64,000 nt of DNA from Liolophura sinensis (GCF_032854445.1 NC_088295.1:88456644-88520643); one strand, 5' to 3'. Positions 1 through 11,352 are shown, numbered from the stretch's first letter. Translations and numbers: made by a program. Notes: generated by a model from the sequence alone, not told the origin.

Positions 1-93
1 CGGCGGAGAAAGAGACAAGTAGAAAACAGCGATGGTTTGAATGACGACGATGTTAGACCCGTTTTCCCGTTGTACACGGACACCGAATTTACG
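1..93 (+). CDS. Gene A exon a (partial at window edge)
   Basis: The frame is open from base 1 and ends ACG followed by donor gtaaga, leaving phase 0. It encodes RRRKRQ followed by an acidic stretch (DGLNDDD) and ends YTDTEFT. Its 5' border is not in the window, so the frame is inferred from continuity with the next exon. Confidence 0.5.
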
Positions 94-3000
94 GTAAGAA
101 TGTAGACTGGACTTCATTACTGGATACTGTGACGTAATCGCGTCCATTCATACACGGTAATCATTTACAGAGACAAATTACACCAATGTAGACCCATCTG
201 TGGCCATTGTAATCAAAAGCAGTCCATTGCGTCGTGAATTAAATATAATAAGATGTCAACAGTTTGGAGAGGGAGGGGAGAGAGGTCTCCGTGGCCTAGT
301 GGTTAGCGTGCTAGTGCAGCGCAATTGCCCAGGACCCTCTCACCAATGCAGTGGCCCTGAGTGCAAATCAAGCTCTCTCTGACTGACTGAATGACCTATA
401 TCTGGCGGGGATTGACTTTGATTCAAAGTGACCTCTGACCTCTACGTGATTTCTACGCCTTCCCTTTTGGAAGAACTGTTCCATACAAATATATACATAT
501 ATCCCATGATTTATGTGTTGCAGAAGAGGGTGGGTCACATTGTTTACGTAATGATTATATCTGTTGGGGTTTGTCAATCGGCAGGTACCTAAATGGATCA
601 ATGGATGGAATGAGCAGAAAGCTAGACAGCATTGTGTACGCTTTTTTCAACGGTCCCCTGCGTTTCAACCTTGTTCAAAAGTCAGTAACTTGGAAATGGA
701 TCTTGACATCCACTTTTGCACTATCGACGTGCTGGTAAGTTGGACGCACACAATGAAAATGATATGAATAAAACGGATAGTATGCAATATATGTTAACGT
801 GTCAGCCAAAGAGTACGGCATGCCATATCCAGAAACTCATATGTGGTGAACAATAAAGATTCTTCTAGGCTGTCTGCAAAACTCTCAAATAATGAAGATT
901 CTTCTAGGCTGTCTTCAAAACTCTCGTATAGTGAAAATTCCTCTAGGTTGTCTTCAAAAACTCTCATATAGGGAAGATTCTTCAAGGCTCTCTTCAAAAA
1001 TTCTCATAACTCCCATAGGGGGAGATTCTTTCAGTCTTTAAACAAAATAACACAAGCGATTTTTTTGACTGTCTTCAAAAAGATTATCCAACTAATGTTT
1101 TGAAATCCCGCGAATGAACATTATTTGAGAAGTTAGAATTTCAGGCCAGTCAAATGCGCTTTAAGTTCGGAACAATTTTTATTAGTCACACGTTCATAGC
1201 TTGTTGCGGTATAGAAATAAAAGCTTTTCCATGTTAGTGGCTTAGTATCTCCATCAATGTTTTGTCATCTTCAGCTCTCTGGCACAACAGAATGGACCCT
1301 AGCCGCCTTAGAATCGTTTAAACACAACTGTAGGTCTGAGGTGCGAAGGAATACAACGCTCTGGATTCGGGACAACTCACCGTCTGTGCTTGATCAAGTG
1401 ATGGGGACTAGTTGTCCAAACGAATGTTCTTTCAACGGAAATTGTGTTATGGGTAAGGTAACTATTCCTCTTTTCAAGGGATAAACCTGACAGCCTGAAT
1501 TCTGTCTGAACATCTTATTTAAAATAATGTTGTGCACAGAAACTCTTCACATCCGCTATTCACTGGAAAGCGGGAATTCATACTGGAAGAGACATACGGC
1601 CGACGGCACAAAAAATTGTTTTGCCAGATGTCTACTGACAAATATCTGACCTTGAGTGGGACGAACGAACGTTCAGTTTTATCCGAGGTTTCTTTTATAC
1701 CTATCTACTCACTCAAGTCACTATATCTTGAAACACAGCTGAAGTTTTTGACAAGGTTACCTCCCCTTGTATAATACGGCGTAATTATGCAGATTAACAT
1801 TCATCTTCACACGTGGCGTACACATCGCTGTGAATTACGAATATATCACAGCGCTTGATCGGTAGAAAGTAAGGTCGTATTTGGTTTACCAGAAAAGAAA
1901 ACACGTGTCCATATCGTTTGCGTGTGGGATCCACGAACAAACGTTACATTGTGAGAATCTCTGTGCTGCCCCGTTTCCCACCCTATAATTCTCTTGATTG
2001 ACATTTTTCAGAAAAGTTATTTATTTATTTATTTATTTGATCGGTGTTTTACGCCGTACTAAAGAATGTTTCACTTATACAACGGTGGCCAGCATCATGA
2101 TGAGAGGAAACCGTGCAGAGCTCGGGGGAAACCCACAACCATCCGCAGGTTGCTCCCCGACCTTCCCACATAGGGCCGGAGAGTAAGCCAAGTATTTAGC
2201 TGGACCAGCTGAATAAAGCTGAATTTCTTTAGGTACACTTTTAGAGTTATCTTCCATGATAACAAGTTACTAATTCAAAATATGTCCCCAAACGGTGTTT
2301 CCAATGATAGTGCTTCACCCTGGAGAAGCTAATGTATATCACATGACGTCAAATGTTGCTGTAACATGGTCAGTGCCTCCTCAGGTGAATGCCAGTGTGA
2401 AGCGGGCTGGATTGGGGACGACTGCTCCATTGATATCAACACACCACCCGAAGTTCTGGGCTTGCCGAAAGGGGGACTATGTGATTTCAAGACCCGGAAG
2501 TGCGACCGTACTGTAGTGTACGGATCGAAATTTGCAGCTTCCGACAACCTAACTTGCAAGTTTGTAAGTATGAACGATGTAGAAAATTCATCCTCATCTT
2601 CATGGAGTATAGGAGTGAAGCGTGGCCGAGTGGTTGAAGATTATTGTCTTTCGTGTCTTTCTTTGTTGTTTGGATCGTTACATTAAACAACAAAGAAAGA
2701 CAGCTGACCAACCTCTTTTATTCTCCTTGATAACCATAAGAAGCACAAAATGTGTTCTCTTCCATTTTGTCGAAATAGGAAAATCGGCAGTAGAAAGAAA
2801 GCTTGGTATTTTATTCTGGTTTATTCAGAGAAATAATGATATAAAACAGTGATTATTGTATTCTGAAATAGGGCTTTGCTACGTCAGACGCTTAAAGCAC
2901 AGCGTCGCAGCGACTGATAAGCCCTTGACCAATTGGGTCGCTTGTTCGAATCCAGCATTCGCCTTGTGTTTCGACTTTCGCTTTAAATCAAGGCGCTTAT

Positions 3001-6000
3001 AAGATACCTAGCGTAGAGCGGTGGTTTACTTCAGTCATTTCTGTTTTCTCCACCCATAAAACCGATCATGGATTAAATATTCTTGCGTGTACGCGCGTTA
3101 AATTCCAATCAATCAAATCAATGAAGGAAATAAATTGTGCTCTTTCTCCAGGAATACGACTTAGCAGTGAGAGAGAGCACACCTTACTATTCAAAAGCAG
3201 TCTTCCGCCACTCTGGTGAAGTCGTGTGTCCCACGCCACTTGGCCTTATCACAAACGACACGGACGAACCTAGAGTGTATCACATCTCTGTGAGCAACAA
3301 CAACCGTGTGTTCAGCCAGCCGAAACTCTTCCTTCCTTTCCACTCGGATGATTTCGCCTGTAACATAAACGGTTTGAACTTCTCTTGTAGGAATGTGCAG
3401 GTATTTATCTTTGCTTTTATCATTATTTTGAAATCGTCGTTGGGTGAATATGTAGGCCAGTTGTATATCAGCACTGCAATGAGTATTTCTCAGCAATCAT
3501 GGTCTACTCGTTGATAGTGTTAGGTGTTGTTATGCGTACAAGTAATATGCACTCTTTGCATGGCTGATATCAGATACCCAACCAACTTTCACTTGGCGAC
3601 GGTGAGATATATATGTTTGAGTATTAAATTAAGTATGTGCACTCGATGTTGGGCAAAGGTTGAAAGCAAAACCCAAAACAAGCAACATCTAGGCTTTTCT
3701 TGGTAGATATGTGCACACAATTTATATGTTTTCTTGGTGGATATGTGCACACAATTTGTATGTTTTCTTGGTGGATATGTGCACACAATTTATATGTTTT
3801 CTTGGTGGATATGTGCACACAATTTCTATGTTTTCTTGGTGGATATGTGCACGCAATTTATATGTTTTCTTGGTGGATATGTGCACACAATTTATATGTT
3901 TTCTTGGTGGATATGTGCACACAATTTATATGTTTTCTTGGTGGATATGTGCACACAATTTGTATGTTTTCTTGGTGGATATGTGCACACAATTTGTATG
4001 TTTTCTTGGTGGATATGTGCACACAATTTATATGTTTTCTTGGTAGATATGTGCACACAATTTGTATGTTTTCTTGGTGGATATGTGCACACAATTTGTA
4101 TGTTTTCTTGGTGGATATGTGCACACAATTTATATGTTTTCTTGGTGGATATGTGCACACAATTTCTATGTTTTCTTGGTGGATATGTGCACGCAATTTA
4201 TATGTTTTCTTGGTGGATATGTGCACACAATTTATATGTTTTCTTGGTGGATATGTGCACACAATTTATATGTTTTCTTGGTGGATATGTGCACACAATT
4301 TGTATGTTTTCTTGGTGGATATGTGTACACAATTTGTATGTTTTCTTGGTGGATATGTGCACACAATTTATATGTTTTCTTGGTGGATATGTGCACACAA
4401 TTTGTATGTTTTCTTGGTAGATATGTGCACACTATTTGTATGTTTCCTTGGCAGATATGTGCACATAATTTGTATGTTTTCTTCGTAGATATGTGCACAC
4501 AATTTGTAAGTTTTCTTGGTAGATATGTGCACACTATTTGTATGTTTTCTTGGTAGATATGTGCACACTATTTGTATGTTTCCTTGGCAGATATGTGCAC
4601 ATAATTTGTATGTTTTCTTCGTAGATATGTGCACACAATTTGTAAGTTTTCTTGGTAGATATGTGCACACTATTTGTATGTTTTCTTGGTAGATATGTGC
4701 ACACTATTGTATGTTTTCTTGGTAGATATGTGCACACAATTTGTAAGTTTCCTTGGTAGATATGTGCACACTATTTGTATGTTTTCTTGGTAGATATGTG
4801 CACACTATTTGTATGTTTTCTTGGTAGATATGTGCACACTATTTGTATGTTTTCTTGGTAGATATGTGCACACAATTTATATGTTTTCGCTGCAGGATTT
4901 GAACATGAAATAGATACGCACAACTGACATGAACATTTAGAATAAAATCCTGCGTGGGGTGTATTGACGAGAGCATATTTCTACAGATACGAGAGACCAT
5001 TTGCCAACTATCGCATTCTCGTTATTGTTGTGGTGTTATGCATTTATCATACACGTAGCTGGCATGGACTAACTACATACCAGATGTCCAAAACACGATC
5101 AGTATCCACCCGAAGCCATATGGATATGAAGTACATAACCAGTGGAAGTCAGGCAGATATCGAACACACAACCAGTGCCCTTTCGAAGTCAGACAGATAT
5201 CAGAAACACAACCAGTACCCACTCTAAGCCAGGCAGATATCAGACATACTGCCAGTACCCACTCGAAGCCAGGCAGATATCAGACACACAGCCAGTACCA
5301 CACTCGAAGCTAGGCAGATATCAGAAACACAACCAGTACCCACCTGAAGCCAGGCAGATATCAGACACACTCCCACTCTAAACTAGGCAGATATCTGACA
5401 TTAGATAACTACTACCCCACTCGAAACCATGCGGACATCAGACACACAACCAGTACCACACTCGAAGCCAGGCAGATATCAGGAAGACAACCACTACCCA
5501 CTTAATGCCATACATATATCAGACACACAACCAGTAACCATCTAAAGCCAGGCAGATATCAGACACACAACCAGTACCCATCCAAAGCCAGACAGATATC
5601 AGACACACAACCAGTACCCATCCAAAGCCAGACAGATATCAAACACACAACCAGTTCCCCACTCGAAGCCAGGCAGATATCAGACACACAACCAGTACCT
5701 CATTCGAAGCCAGGCAGATATCAGACACACATCCAGTACCTCACTTGAAGCCAGACAGATATCAGACACACAACCAGTACCACACTCGAAACCATGCAGA
5801 CATCAGACACACAACCTGTACCCACCTGAAGCCAAACAGATATCAGACATACAACCTATACCCACCTAAAGCCAATCAGATATCAGACACACAACCTATA
5901 CCCACCTGAAGCCAGACAGATATCAGACACACAACCTGTACCCATCCAAAGCCAGACAGATATCAGACACACAACCTGTACCCACCTAAAGCCAGACAGA

Positions 6001-8595
6001 TATCAGACACACAACCTGTACCCACCTGAAGAGAACAGATAGATATCAGACACACAACCTGTACCCACCTGAAGCCAGACAGATATCAGACACACAACCT
6101 GTACCCACCTGAAGAGAACAGATAGATATCAGACACACAACCTGTACCCACCTGAAGCCAGACAGATATCAGACACACAACCTGTACCCACCTGAAGAGA
6201 ACAGATAGATATCAGACACACAACCTGTACCCACCTGAAGCCAGACAGATATCAGACACACAACCTGTACCCAACTGAAACCAGGTATAGACTAATCATC
6301 ATTATTAACTGACACGATGTTCGCGTTGATACGTGTAGCTTAGTGCTGTTATGTTCTCATGAGGAAAGAGCTGTGAGCTCATAATTTCAACCAAGTCTTA
6401 GAGATGTGGTGTAAAAAGGAGTATTTCGCAAAACCAACGAAATTTTACCAGTGGTGTGGATTGGTCGAATGCATCTGCAGCTAGTTCCGGTGTGGCTTGA
6501 GTCAGGCAGTTCCGGCGAATGGCCTTTAGCCTAAAACTAACTATTTTTAGTTAGGATGTGTGTTAATCTACAATGCTGAAATGCTTAACAGATTAGTTGA
6601 ACGACAAGCTTTCGCTTCTACCTCGTCTTAAACTGGCCAGATTTATTCTCGCCAGATTCTCGTCAGAATATCGGTCTATTGGTGGTGATATAGCTTGAAA
6701 TCGAGGGCCTGCAGAGTTCAAATGTTCAAATCTAGCTCATGCTGGCCTGGCAACAACCTACGGGTGGTCGTGGGTTTTTGCCAAATAAATAAATAAGTCC
6801 CTTGAAATCAAGTTGTGACTTTTGTTGTCGCTTTTTTTTTGTTTTTGTTTTTTGCTCTATTCACCTGATGACTGCTATTATCTAACTTCAGGACCAGGAA
6901 GCCTTCCTGCTTCATTTACCAAACTCCGTGAGGCTCCTTCTCTGCAGGTAGGTCTTTCATAATAGATCCTAGCTTTCGTGCAATTGCGTTGATGAAAATA
7001 CGAAATTTGACTGTCTTGCAGATAAGATTTAATGATCTAGTGTACACAGGGGATCGCCTTGTCATCGTTTTGAAACTTGGATAATTTCCGGTAAACAAGG
7101 GCAAGGATTCTTAACTTGAAATGACTAAGTCATCTGTAACAGTTTCATTAGTGTATGTTTCTCTAGAATGCCTCTTCACATTAAAGGTAGGAATTGCATT
7201 AAGTTAACTCTCTAATAACAGTGAACAAATTTAATGTCCATACGATCTGTAATGGTCTGCAGAAAGGAAAGAAAGAGCATGTTATCAGTAAAAGAATTAC
7301 CTAGCTATATAAAGTATACACTATATTACAGTGTACGACATTGCTACAGATCGGCCAAACGTCGATTACATTCGGTAACATCTACAAATGACTTGCTTTA
7401 TATAAGTGAATTCGGAGCTACATCCCGGACACACATTTTACATGTCACACTGAAAGCACGTAAAGCCACATTATTAATATGTGTATTACTACGCGCGTGT
7501 GCACAATGCTTGCATGGTGCGCACTGGGTCTCACAAAGTATTTTTGAAGATTTTACCAATAGCTAATAATACGAAGGGTTTATGTATTTATATGTGTAAA
7601 CTGTACTCAACGGTAGGTATACATATAATCAAGAAACACGCTTCCTTTAAAATAAGCAGAAACTCGTTTCGGCTTCCACGTAGTGAATCCTTTAAATGGT
7701 GACTGTGAAGTGAAATTATATTTTGTGTGGGTTGAATACTGGTCTAGATGCACTTAGAGTTCCTGTAAAGAATATTCCTGACACTTTGATAACACGCCAG
7801 CCAACGGAGTTTGCAGGCTTTCCTTTGGTACCTGTATGTCATCTCCAAGGCAACATAAAAATCGATACCTATAATTGGTCAGAGAAATTCTCAATAAAAG
7901 AAATAAACTGAAAACGGATTACTCGAGATACACAAGTGACGAGTTGTCACAGAAATACACCCTGTAACACAGGTAATGGAGCACGAGTTGTCACAGAAAT
8001 ACACCCTGTAACACAGGTAATGGAGCACATTTGTAGGGGAGATAAATCTTCCAGGTATACGTAAGAGCAACTTGAACAAAATACTGAACAATGCCAGTCA
8101 GCTGACCTATCTTCCTTGCCTCAGTTGACACTACTAGGCTTTCACAAGTAGAGTGGCGTGTTCGAACCCAGCCCCCGCATGTTCGACGGAAGCCTTCACG
8201 TCAGGACGTTTGTCGAATAAGCGTTGAAGTGTGGAGTTGACTTGGTTTCCTCCGCTGATACGTGTGACCGTGTGTATACACGTGAATTATCCCTGAACAC
8301 GATGTGAAACGCCAATAAAATTAAAAAAAAAAAACAACAACAAACAAGTGAACAATACTTACTGTAACTTTACTTACTGTAACTTGCCAGCGCTTCGTCT
8401 CTACATGTTTGTTGTAAAATATGTCTTTACAGGAATGGCGAGTCTGTAAGATTTTTCCAGCTGCCTCCTGGAGGAGATTTGACGAGGTATGAAGGCTTCT
8501 GTTCCCTCGTCAATAGCCTGAAAGAACTGGAGCCAAGTACATATCCAACTGATGTCCAAATCGCCCATTCCCCCTTGTCATCGGTAAAATATTAA
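1..8595 (+). CDS. Gene A: VWDE-like secreted EGF-domain protein, C-terminal part
   Basis: Seven exons (1-93, 585-734, 1275-1452, 2385-2563, 3152-3400, 6892-6947, 8433-8595) join in matching splice phases to an open frame of about 355 residues ending in TAA. The 5' part lies outside the window. A basic run RRRKRQ at the start could be a furin-type cleavage site. Next comes a cysteine-containing region with a W-x(3)-W start, then one full EGF domain (CPNECSFNGNC, then ECQCEAGWIGDDC) built across an intron, then a Cys-containing region with the motif VSNNN and FSQP, and a short tail. From memory of the family, this order (W/C block, EGF, PP-x-CD block, SNxxxxS block) resembles VWDE proteins. That assignment is an inference and no VWD domain is visible here. 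The protein is probably extracellular. A second possible last exon lies at 14720-14891. Confidence 0.6.
94..584. other. Gene A intron with SINE head fragment
   Basis: Intron between exons a and b, starting gtaaga. Apart from the SINE head at 284-380 nothing recognisable was seen. Confidence 0.6.
284..380 (+). mobile_element. SINE fragment, tRNA-like head only
   Basis: It matches the first ~95 bases of the full-length SINE at 31398-31668 (ctccgtggcctagtggttag, then ctctcaccaatgcag). The body and tail are missing. Confidence 0.7.
585..734 (+). CDS. Gene A exon b
   Basis: The acceptor is cggcag and the donor ctg|gtaagt. The exon is 50 codons, phase 0 at both ends. It reads VPKWINGWNEQKARQHC, then FFQRSPAF, then CTIDVL. 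The spacing of Trp, Cys and the SPAF motif fits the conserved block that precedes the EGF repeats in VWDE-type proteins. Confidence 0.65.
735..1274. other. Gene A intron with short tandem repeat
   Basis: Intron between exons b and c. It contains the ~40-bp repeat at 855-1060 and is otherwise featureless. Confidence 0.6.
855..1060. repeat. ~40-bp minisatellite, about 5 diverged copies
   Basis: Units read approximately gattcttctaggctgtctt followed by caaaactctcatatag. The last copies are diverged and expanded. Confidence 0.7.
1275..1452 (+). CDS. Gene A exon c, first half of EGF domain
   Basis: The acceptor is atcttcag and the donor is gtaagg, entering in phase 0 and leaving in phase 1. It encodes a segment ALESFKHNC and then the first three cysteines of an EGF domain (CPNECSFNGNC). 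The frame closes exactly onto exon d, which supplies the remaining EGF cysteines, so both borders are well supported. Confidence 0.7.
1453..2384. other. Gene A intron splitting the EGF domain
   Basis: Phase-1 intron between the two halves of the EGF domain. It holds a partial SINE at 2018-2205. No other feature was recognised. Confidence 0.6.
2018..2205 (-). mobile_element. SINE, 5'-truncated, minus strand
   Basis: A (ttta)n tail, then gatcggtgttttacgccgt, then the body down to ggaggccg-side sequence, matching the reverse complement of the 31398-31668 copy. The tRNA-like head is missing. Confidence 0.75.
2385..2563 (+). CDS. Gene A exon d, second half of EGF domain
   Basis: The acceptor is cctcag and the donor is gtaagt, phase 1 to phase 0. 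The start ECQCEAGWIGDDC completes the EGF domain begun in exon c with the usual C-x-C-x(8)-C ending. It is followed by a GLCDFKTRKC block and SDNLTCKF. Confidence 0.7.
2564..3151. other. Gene A intron with second-type SINE
   Basis: Intron between exons d and e, mostly occupied by a different tRNA-related SINE-like element at about 2873-3118. Confidence 0.55.
2873..3118 (+). mobile_element. Second SINE-like family, B-box containing
   Basis: It contains a B-box-like cgcttgttcgaatccagc and ends in a caccaat-type tail (ttaaattccaatcaatcaaa). Related copies, recognised by the gttcgaa(t/c)cc box and the shared tail, are at 8105-8320 and 14440-14640. The boundaries are approximate. Confidence 0.45.
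3152..3400 (+). CDS. Gene A exon e
   Basis: The acceptor is tttctccag and the donor cag|gtattt, 83 codons, phase 0 at both ends. It encodes EVVCPTPLG, an ISVSNNNRVFSQP motif, and then a cysteine pair near the end. The SN(N/D)-x(3)-(Y/F)S pattern is common in the extracellular repeats that follow EGF domains in VWDE-like proteins. The donor gtattt is weaker than the others. Confidence 0.65.
3696..4888. repeat. 34-bp satellite, about 35 copies
   Basis: The unit is ttttcttggtggatatgtgc followed by acacaatttgtatg. Copies are nearly identical. The palindrome gtgcac sits in each. The period is 1 mod 3 and lacks stops in several frames on both strands, which creates long spurious ORFs of a 34-residue repeat. 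Higher-order structure is visible: a block with variant ttctatg then gcacgc recurs 340 bp (10 units) later, and a block with ttccttggcag recurs 136 bp (4 units) later. Confidence 0.95.
5105..6285. repeat. 40-bp satellite, about 29 copies
   Basis: The unit is ccagacagatatcagacaca followed by caacctgtacccacctgaag. The 5' part is more diverged (ccagtaccca, actcgaagcc variants). The 3' part alternates normal units with units starting gagaacagatag, a two-unit higher-order repeat. Confidence 0.93.
6892..6947 (+). CDS. Gene A exon f (56 nt)
   Basis: A short exon after the acceptor tctaacttcag, with donor cag|gtaggt. It enters in phase 0 and leaves in phase 2, exactly the phase needed by both copies of the terminal exon. 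It reads DQEAFLLHLPNSVRLLLC. It lies 3.5 kb downstream of exon e, beyond two satellites. The call rests on splice consensus and phase fit only. Confidence 0.45.
7939..8028. repeat. 44-bp direct duplication
   Basis: Two adjacent identical units beginning cgagttgtcacagaaataca and ending aatggagca. Confidence 0.85.
8105..8320 (+). mobile_element. Second-type SINE-like element
   Basis: It has a gtgttcgaacccagc B-box-like stretch, then ggtttcctccgc, then a tail tgtgaaacgccaataaaatt with poly-A. Its 3' third is homologous to 14570-14640. Confidence 0.45.
8433..8595 (+). CDS. Gene A last exon, copy 1
   Basis: The acceptor is gtctttacag, entered in phase 2. The frame starts NGESVRFFQLPPGG, contains GFC, and ends SVKY before TAA. 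The same frame is open in the downstream copy (14720-14891) with shared residues NG, VRFF, LP, a Cys, YP and SVKY-stop. Protein-level conservation between the copies shows this is the coding frame. An AATAAA at 8740-8745 follows the stop by about 145 bases. Confidence 0.65.
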
Positions 8596-8739
8596 CCTGT
8601 GGACCATTTTGATATCAAGTTGTGATTCTCCAAAATGCAGATATAATCGCCACTTTCCTTTAGCCTTACCTACAATCCTTATTTTCCATGGAAGACAAAC
8701 ATTGTACATTTAAACCTGTTTATGTCAAGTGTCTAATCA

Positions 8740-8745
8740 AATAAA
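8740..8745 (+). terminator. Polyadenylation signal, gene A copy 1
   Basis: AATAAA about 145 bases after the gene A stop codon, embedded in a 3' UTR segment that recurs at 14940-15010 and 15125-15220. Confidence 0.55.
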
Positions 8746-9036
8746 CATGATGTTTTACATCAGAACGTGCCCTTGTGTTTATAGATCGCTGCCACTGCGC
8801 CTTGAAGTTGTATTCACATCATCAACAGAATCAAAGTTCTTATCATAATCAGTCTTGACCCTGGGCGATGCAGAGGTCAGATTCATTTAATATGCATGAA
8901 AATTTTGTTAGTTGGGTTTGTGCCGCTCCTATCGCCAAATGTGCGACGGTTTAGAAGAAGTAAACCAAAGCACACCGCCACACATAGTGTAGGCTAGGAG
9001 CTCAGCACAAACAGCAGCCGTGAACAATGCCAACAA

Positions 9037-9645
9037 CTAATAAGACGAGTAAATTGAACCTCCGGTCATTTTGAAAAACTCTAGCCCACCCTGCAACGTG
9101 TTCAGAAATGTATGATTTCCAACTGGTGACAAATGTACTCCATCAGAGTCAAGAAATGCAGTCGGATTGTTCTCTATATCTCTATGAGAGAGAATCAACC
9201 CCCTATTCTTCATGACTAGACCTCCGGTGGAGGAGTTTTCCTGGCTTGATTCATAGCAGCGTTGTTGCCCGAATATCGCCATTCTAATCTCGGTAATATT
9301 TGTGACCAGATTATTTTCACATTCGGGAACTCATTCATGATGTAATCAAATAAAGAAAACATAGCCAATCTTTCGTATAGTTGCTTTGCCTATGTCATTC
9401 CCACCACAATGTAATACAATCACAGTCGGCTGGGGGCCGATATGTTTCAACAACCCTATTTTGTTTCTGACCTGCAGCAAACTCATCCCACTGTATCCCT
9501 GCCACCACAATGTGTACCCTATTCTTGACAATCCCAAATCAGGGCCACCAGGTCTTGTGACTGCTGCAGTGAGAGCTCTTTTGACTATGGAGGAGCCTAT
9601 AACCCAGATGCACTCTGAAAGATCTAAACGATGTCATTGTTTTAG
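9037..9645 (-). pseudogene. SGNH-hydrolase-like ORF, frameshifted
   Basis: On the minus strand three SGNH-family blocks appear in order: block I as WVIGSSIVKRA (about 9625-9590), block III as VLHCGGND (about 9425-9400) and block V as DSDGVHLS (about 9155-9130), with the Asp and His of the catalytic pair. The pieces lie in different frames, with at least two frameshifts (near 9355 and near 9235), so it is not translatable as it stands. The family is esterase/lipase-like. Such ORFs occur in lophotrochozoan repeated elements and unannotated proteins, so this may be a transposon-borne or retroposed copy. No flanking element borders were found. Confidence 0.6.
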
Positions 9646-10682
9646 ATTTATCACTTATTTTAACATTGGCACAAGTATGTATGATTGATAACAGGCAGAC
9701 CGGAGACTTTGTGCTAAACTGCAACATTGGACTCCCTTTCAGACTCTGACATGTCCGGAACTTGCTCTAACTCAAAGCTTAACCGTATCCACATATTATT
9801 TTTGTTCATACTCAATATTTGTTTTAGTTATACCAATTATGGTCAGTTTTATGGGTGGGGGAAACCGGAGTTAGACGGCAAGTTAGACGACGAATTTCAT
9901 TCATGTGCACTCTGTATTGGTGGTAAGAGGCTTGCAGTCACGATGCTATATCATCCTGAAGCCATGTATATTCCACAAATTGCACATTTATGACTTTCAG
10001 TGTTTATTTATGACCACCGCTTTATACATGGCTAAAACATTGCCATTGTGAAATTCATTCTATTTATGAAAAAAATGACCTTAAATCGCAGTGTTGTATC
10101 CAAATTAACGTTATTAGCACATTTTCCATAAAATGAATTTTCCACTGATGAATTTTTTCTCAGCACGAATGGGTAAATACAAATTAAATGTTAAATTGAA
10201 GAGGAAAATGTATGGCAATATATTTCACTGATGAAGGTAGTGGATGGTAATGTGGTATTTCTGGCTAAAGCAGCATGTGTGATCTTTCGTCCATTCCTAC
10301 CATTGCGACGACAATTTGGGGGCAAACCGGTACTTTTGGAGAACAATGGTCAGTCCAGCTTGAACCTGAATCGCAATTGCGCCGAAAACAACAACCCGCT
10401 AGAAGCCATTCTATTTTGAAACTTAAGAGTACACAATCGTATATAAAGAACTCAGTATTGTACACAACATTGTCCGAACTCTTACATGTTACATGTTTTA
10501 TAACTTCAGACACTGTATATACATATCTCTCCTGAGCACAGCCTCATGAGATCTGAGTCTTGGGTCGATGGAAGTACAGCATGAGCTATATAAAAGATTC
10601 CGAGAGATCTGAGCATCCGTTTTAGTCAAATACAGGATGAGCTTCAAAACCTTTTATATTTATGGGTGTATTTATTTTAAGA

Positions 10683-10948
10683 TTTCTTTATTTATTTGAT
10701 TGGTATTTTACACTCTACTCAAGAATATTTCACTTATACGACGGCGGCCAGCATTATGGTGGGTGGAAACCGGGCAGAGCCCGGGAGAAACTCACGACCA
10801 TCCGCAGGTTGCTGGCAGACTTTCCCACAAGCGGCCGGAGAGGAAGCCAGCATGAGCTGGACTTGAACTCACAGCGACCACATTGGTGAGAGGCTACTGG
10901 GCCATTACGCTGCGCTAGCGCGCTAACCAACTGAGCCATGGAGGCCCC
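10683..10948 (-). mobile_element. Full-length SINE nested in an older SINE
   Basis: Complete minus-strand copy, from the (tttatt)n tail to gaggcccc at the head. It is flanked by a perfect 14-bp target-site duplication (tatttattttaaga at 10669-10682 and 10949-10962). The sequence resuming after the duplication is the body of another, more diverged SINE. Confidence 0.88.
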
Positions 10949-11143
10949 TATTTATTTTAAGAGTACTCCAGAATATTTCACTTATACAACTGCGGAAAGC
11001 ATTATGGTGCGAGCAAACCCACGACCATCAAGTTGTTGACAGAGCATGGGCTGGGCTTGAACTCACAAAGGTCGCATTAACAAGAGGGTCGTGGACAGGT
11101 CAGTGTGATAGGCCATCAATCTAGCCACTAGGCCACGGAGTCC
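10949..11143 (-). mobile_element. Older, diverged SINE interrupted by a younger copy
   Basis: It begins gtactccagaatatttcact directly after the target-site duplication and runs to ggccacggagtcc. It is more diverged than the nested copy and has internal deletions. Its tail probably lies just upstream at about 10655-10682. Confidence 0.75.
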
Positions 11144-11352
11144 TCGGGAGTTTCATAGCCTTCCTCCAGAGCACGATGGCAAAAGTTGTGGGCCTTTGTT
11201 TGAGTTGAGTATAAGACTGTTTCAAACTCGTAGCGAGAATGAGTGAAATTACCTGAAAAGGGATGATGCACGCCACACTTAACAGTAAGAGTAAATCTAT
11301 ACTACGTTACTAGAGACAGCACTCAAATAATCGGGATGAGGGTTGGGGCGAC

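Larger units (their letters stand above)
3401..6891. other. Gene A large intron with two satellites
   Basis: It contains the 34-bp satellite (3696-4888) and the 40-bp satellite (5105-6285). The stretches between and after them (4889-5104 and 6286-6891) show nothing recognisable apart from a T-rich run before the acceptor. Confidence 0.6.
6948..8432. other. Gene A last intron
   Basis: Phase-2 intron. It contains a 44-bp direct duplication (7939-8028) and a SINE-like element near 8105-8320. Nothing else was recognised. Its last ~150 bases are copied upstream of the second terminal exon. Confidence 0.5.

Noticed and set aside
3700-4737. Long overlapping ORFs on both strands (up to 262 codons)
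   Set aside because: They are products of the 34-bp satellite lacking stops. They have no start context, no non-repeat flank and open frames on both strands at once.
3696-4888. CRISPR-like regular repeats
   Set aside because: Units are contiguous with no unique spacers, and the genome is eukaryotic.
7234-7566. ORF of 110 codons in the gene A last intron
   Set aside because: No recognisable motif, no splice support and no similarity to gene A modules.
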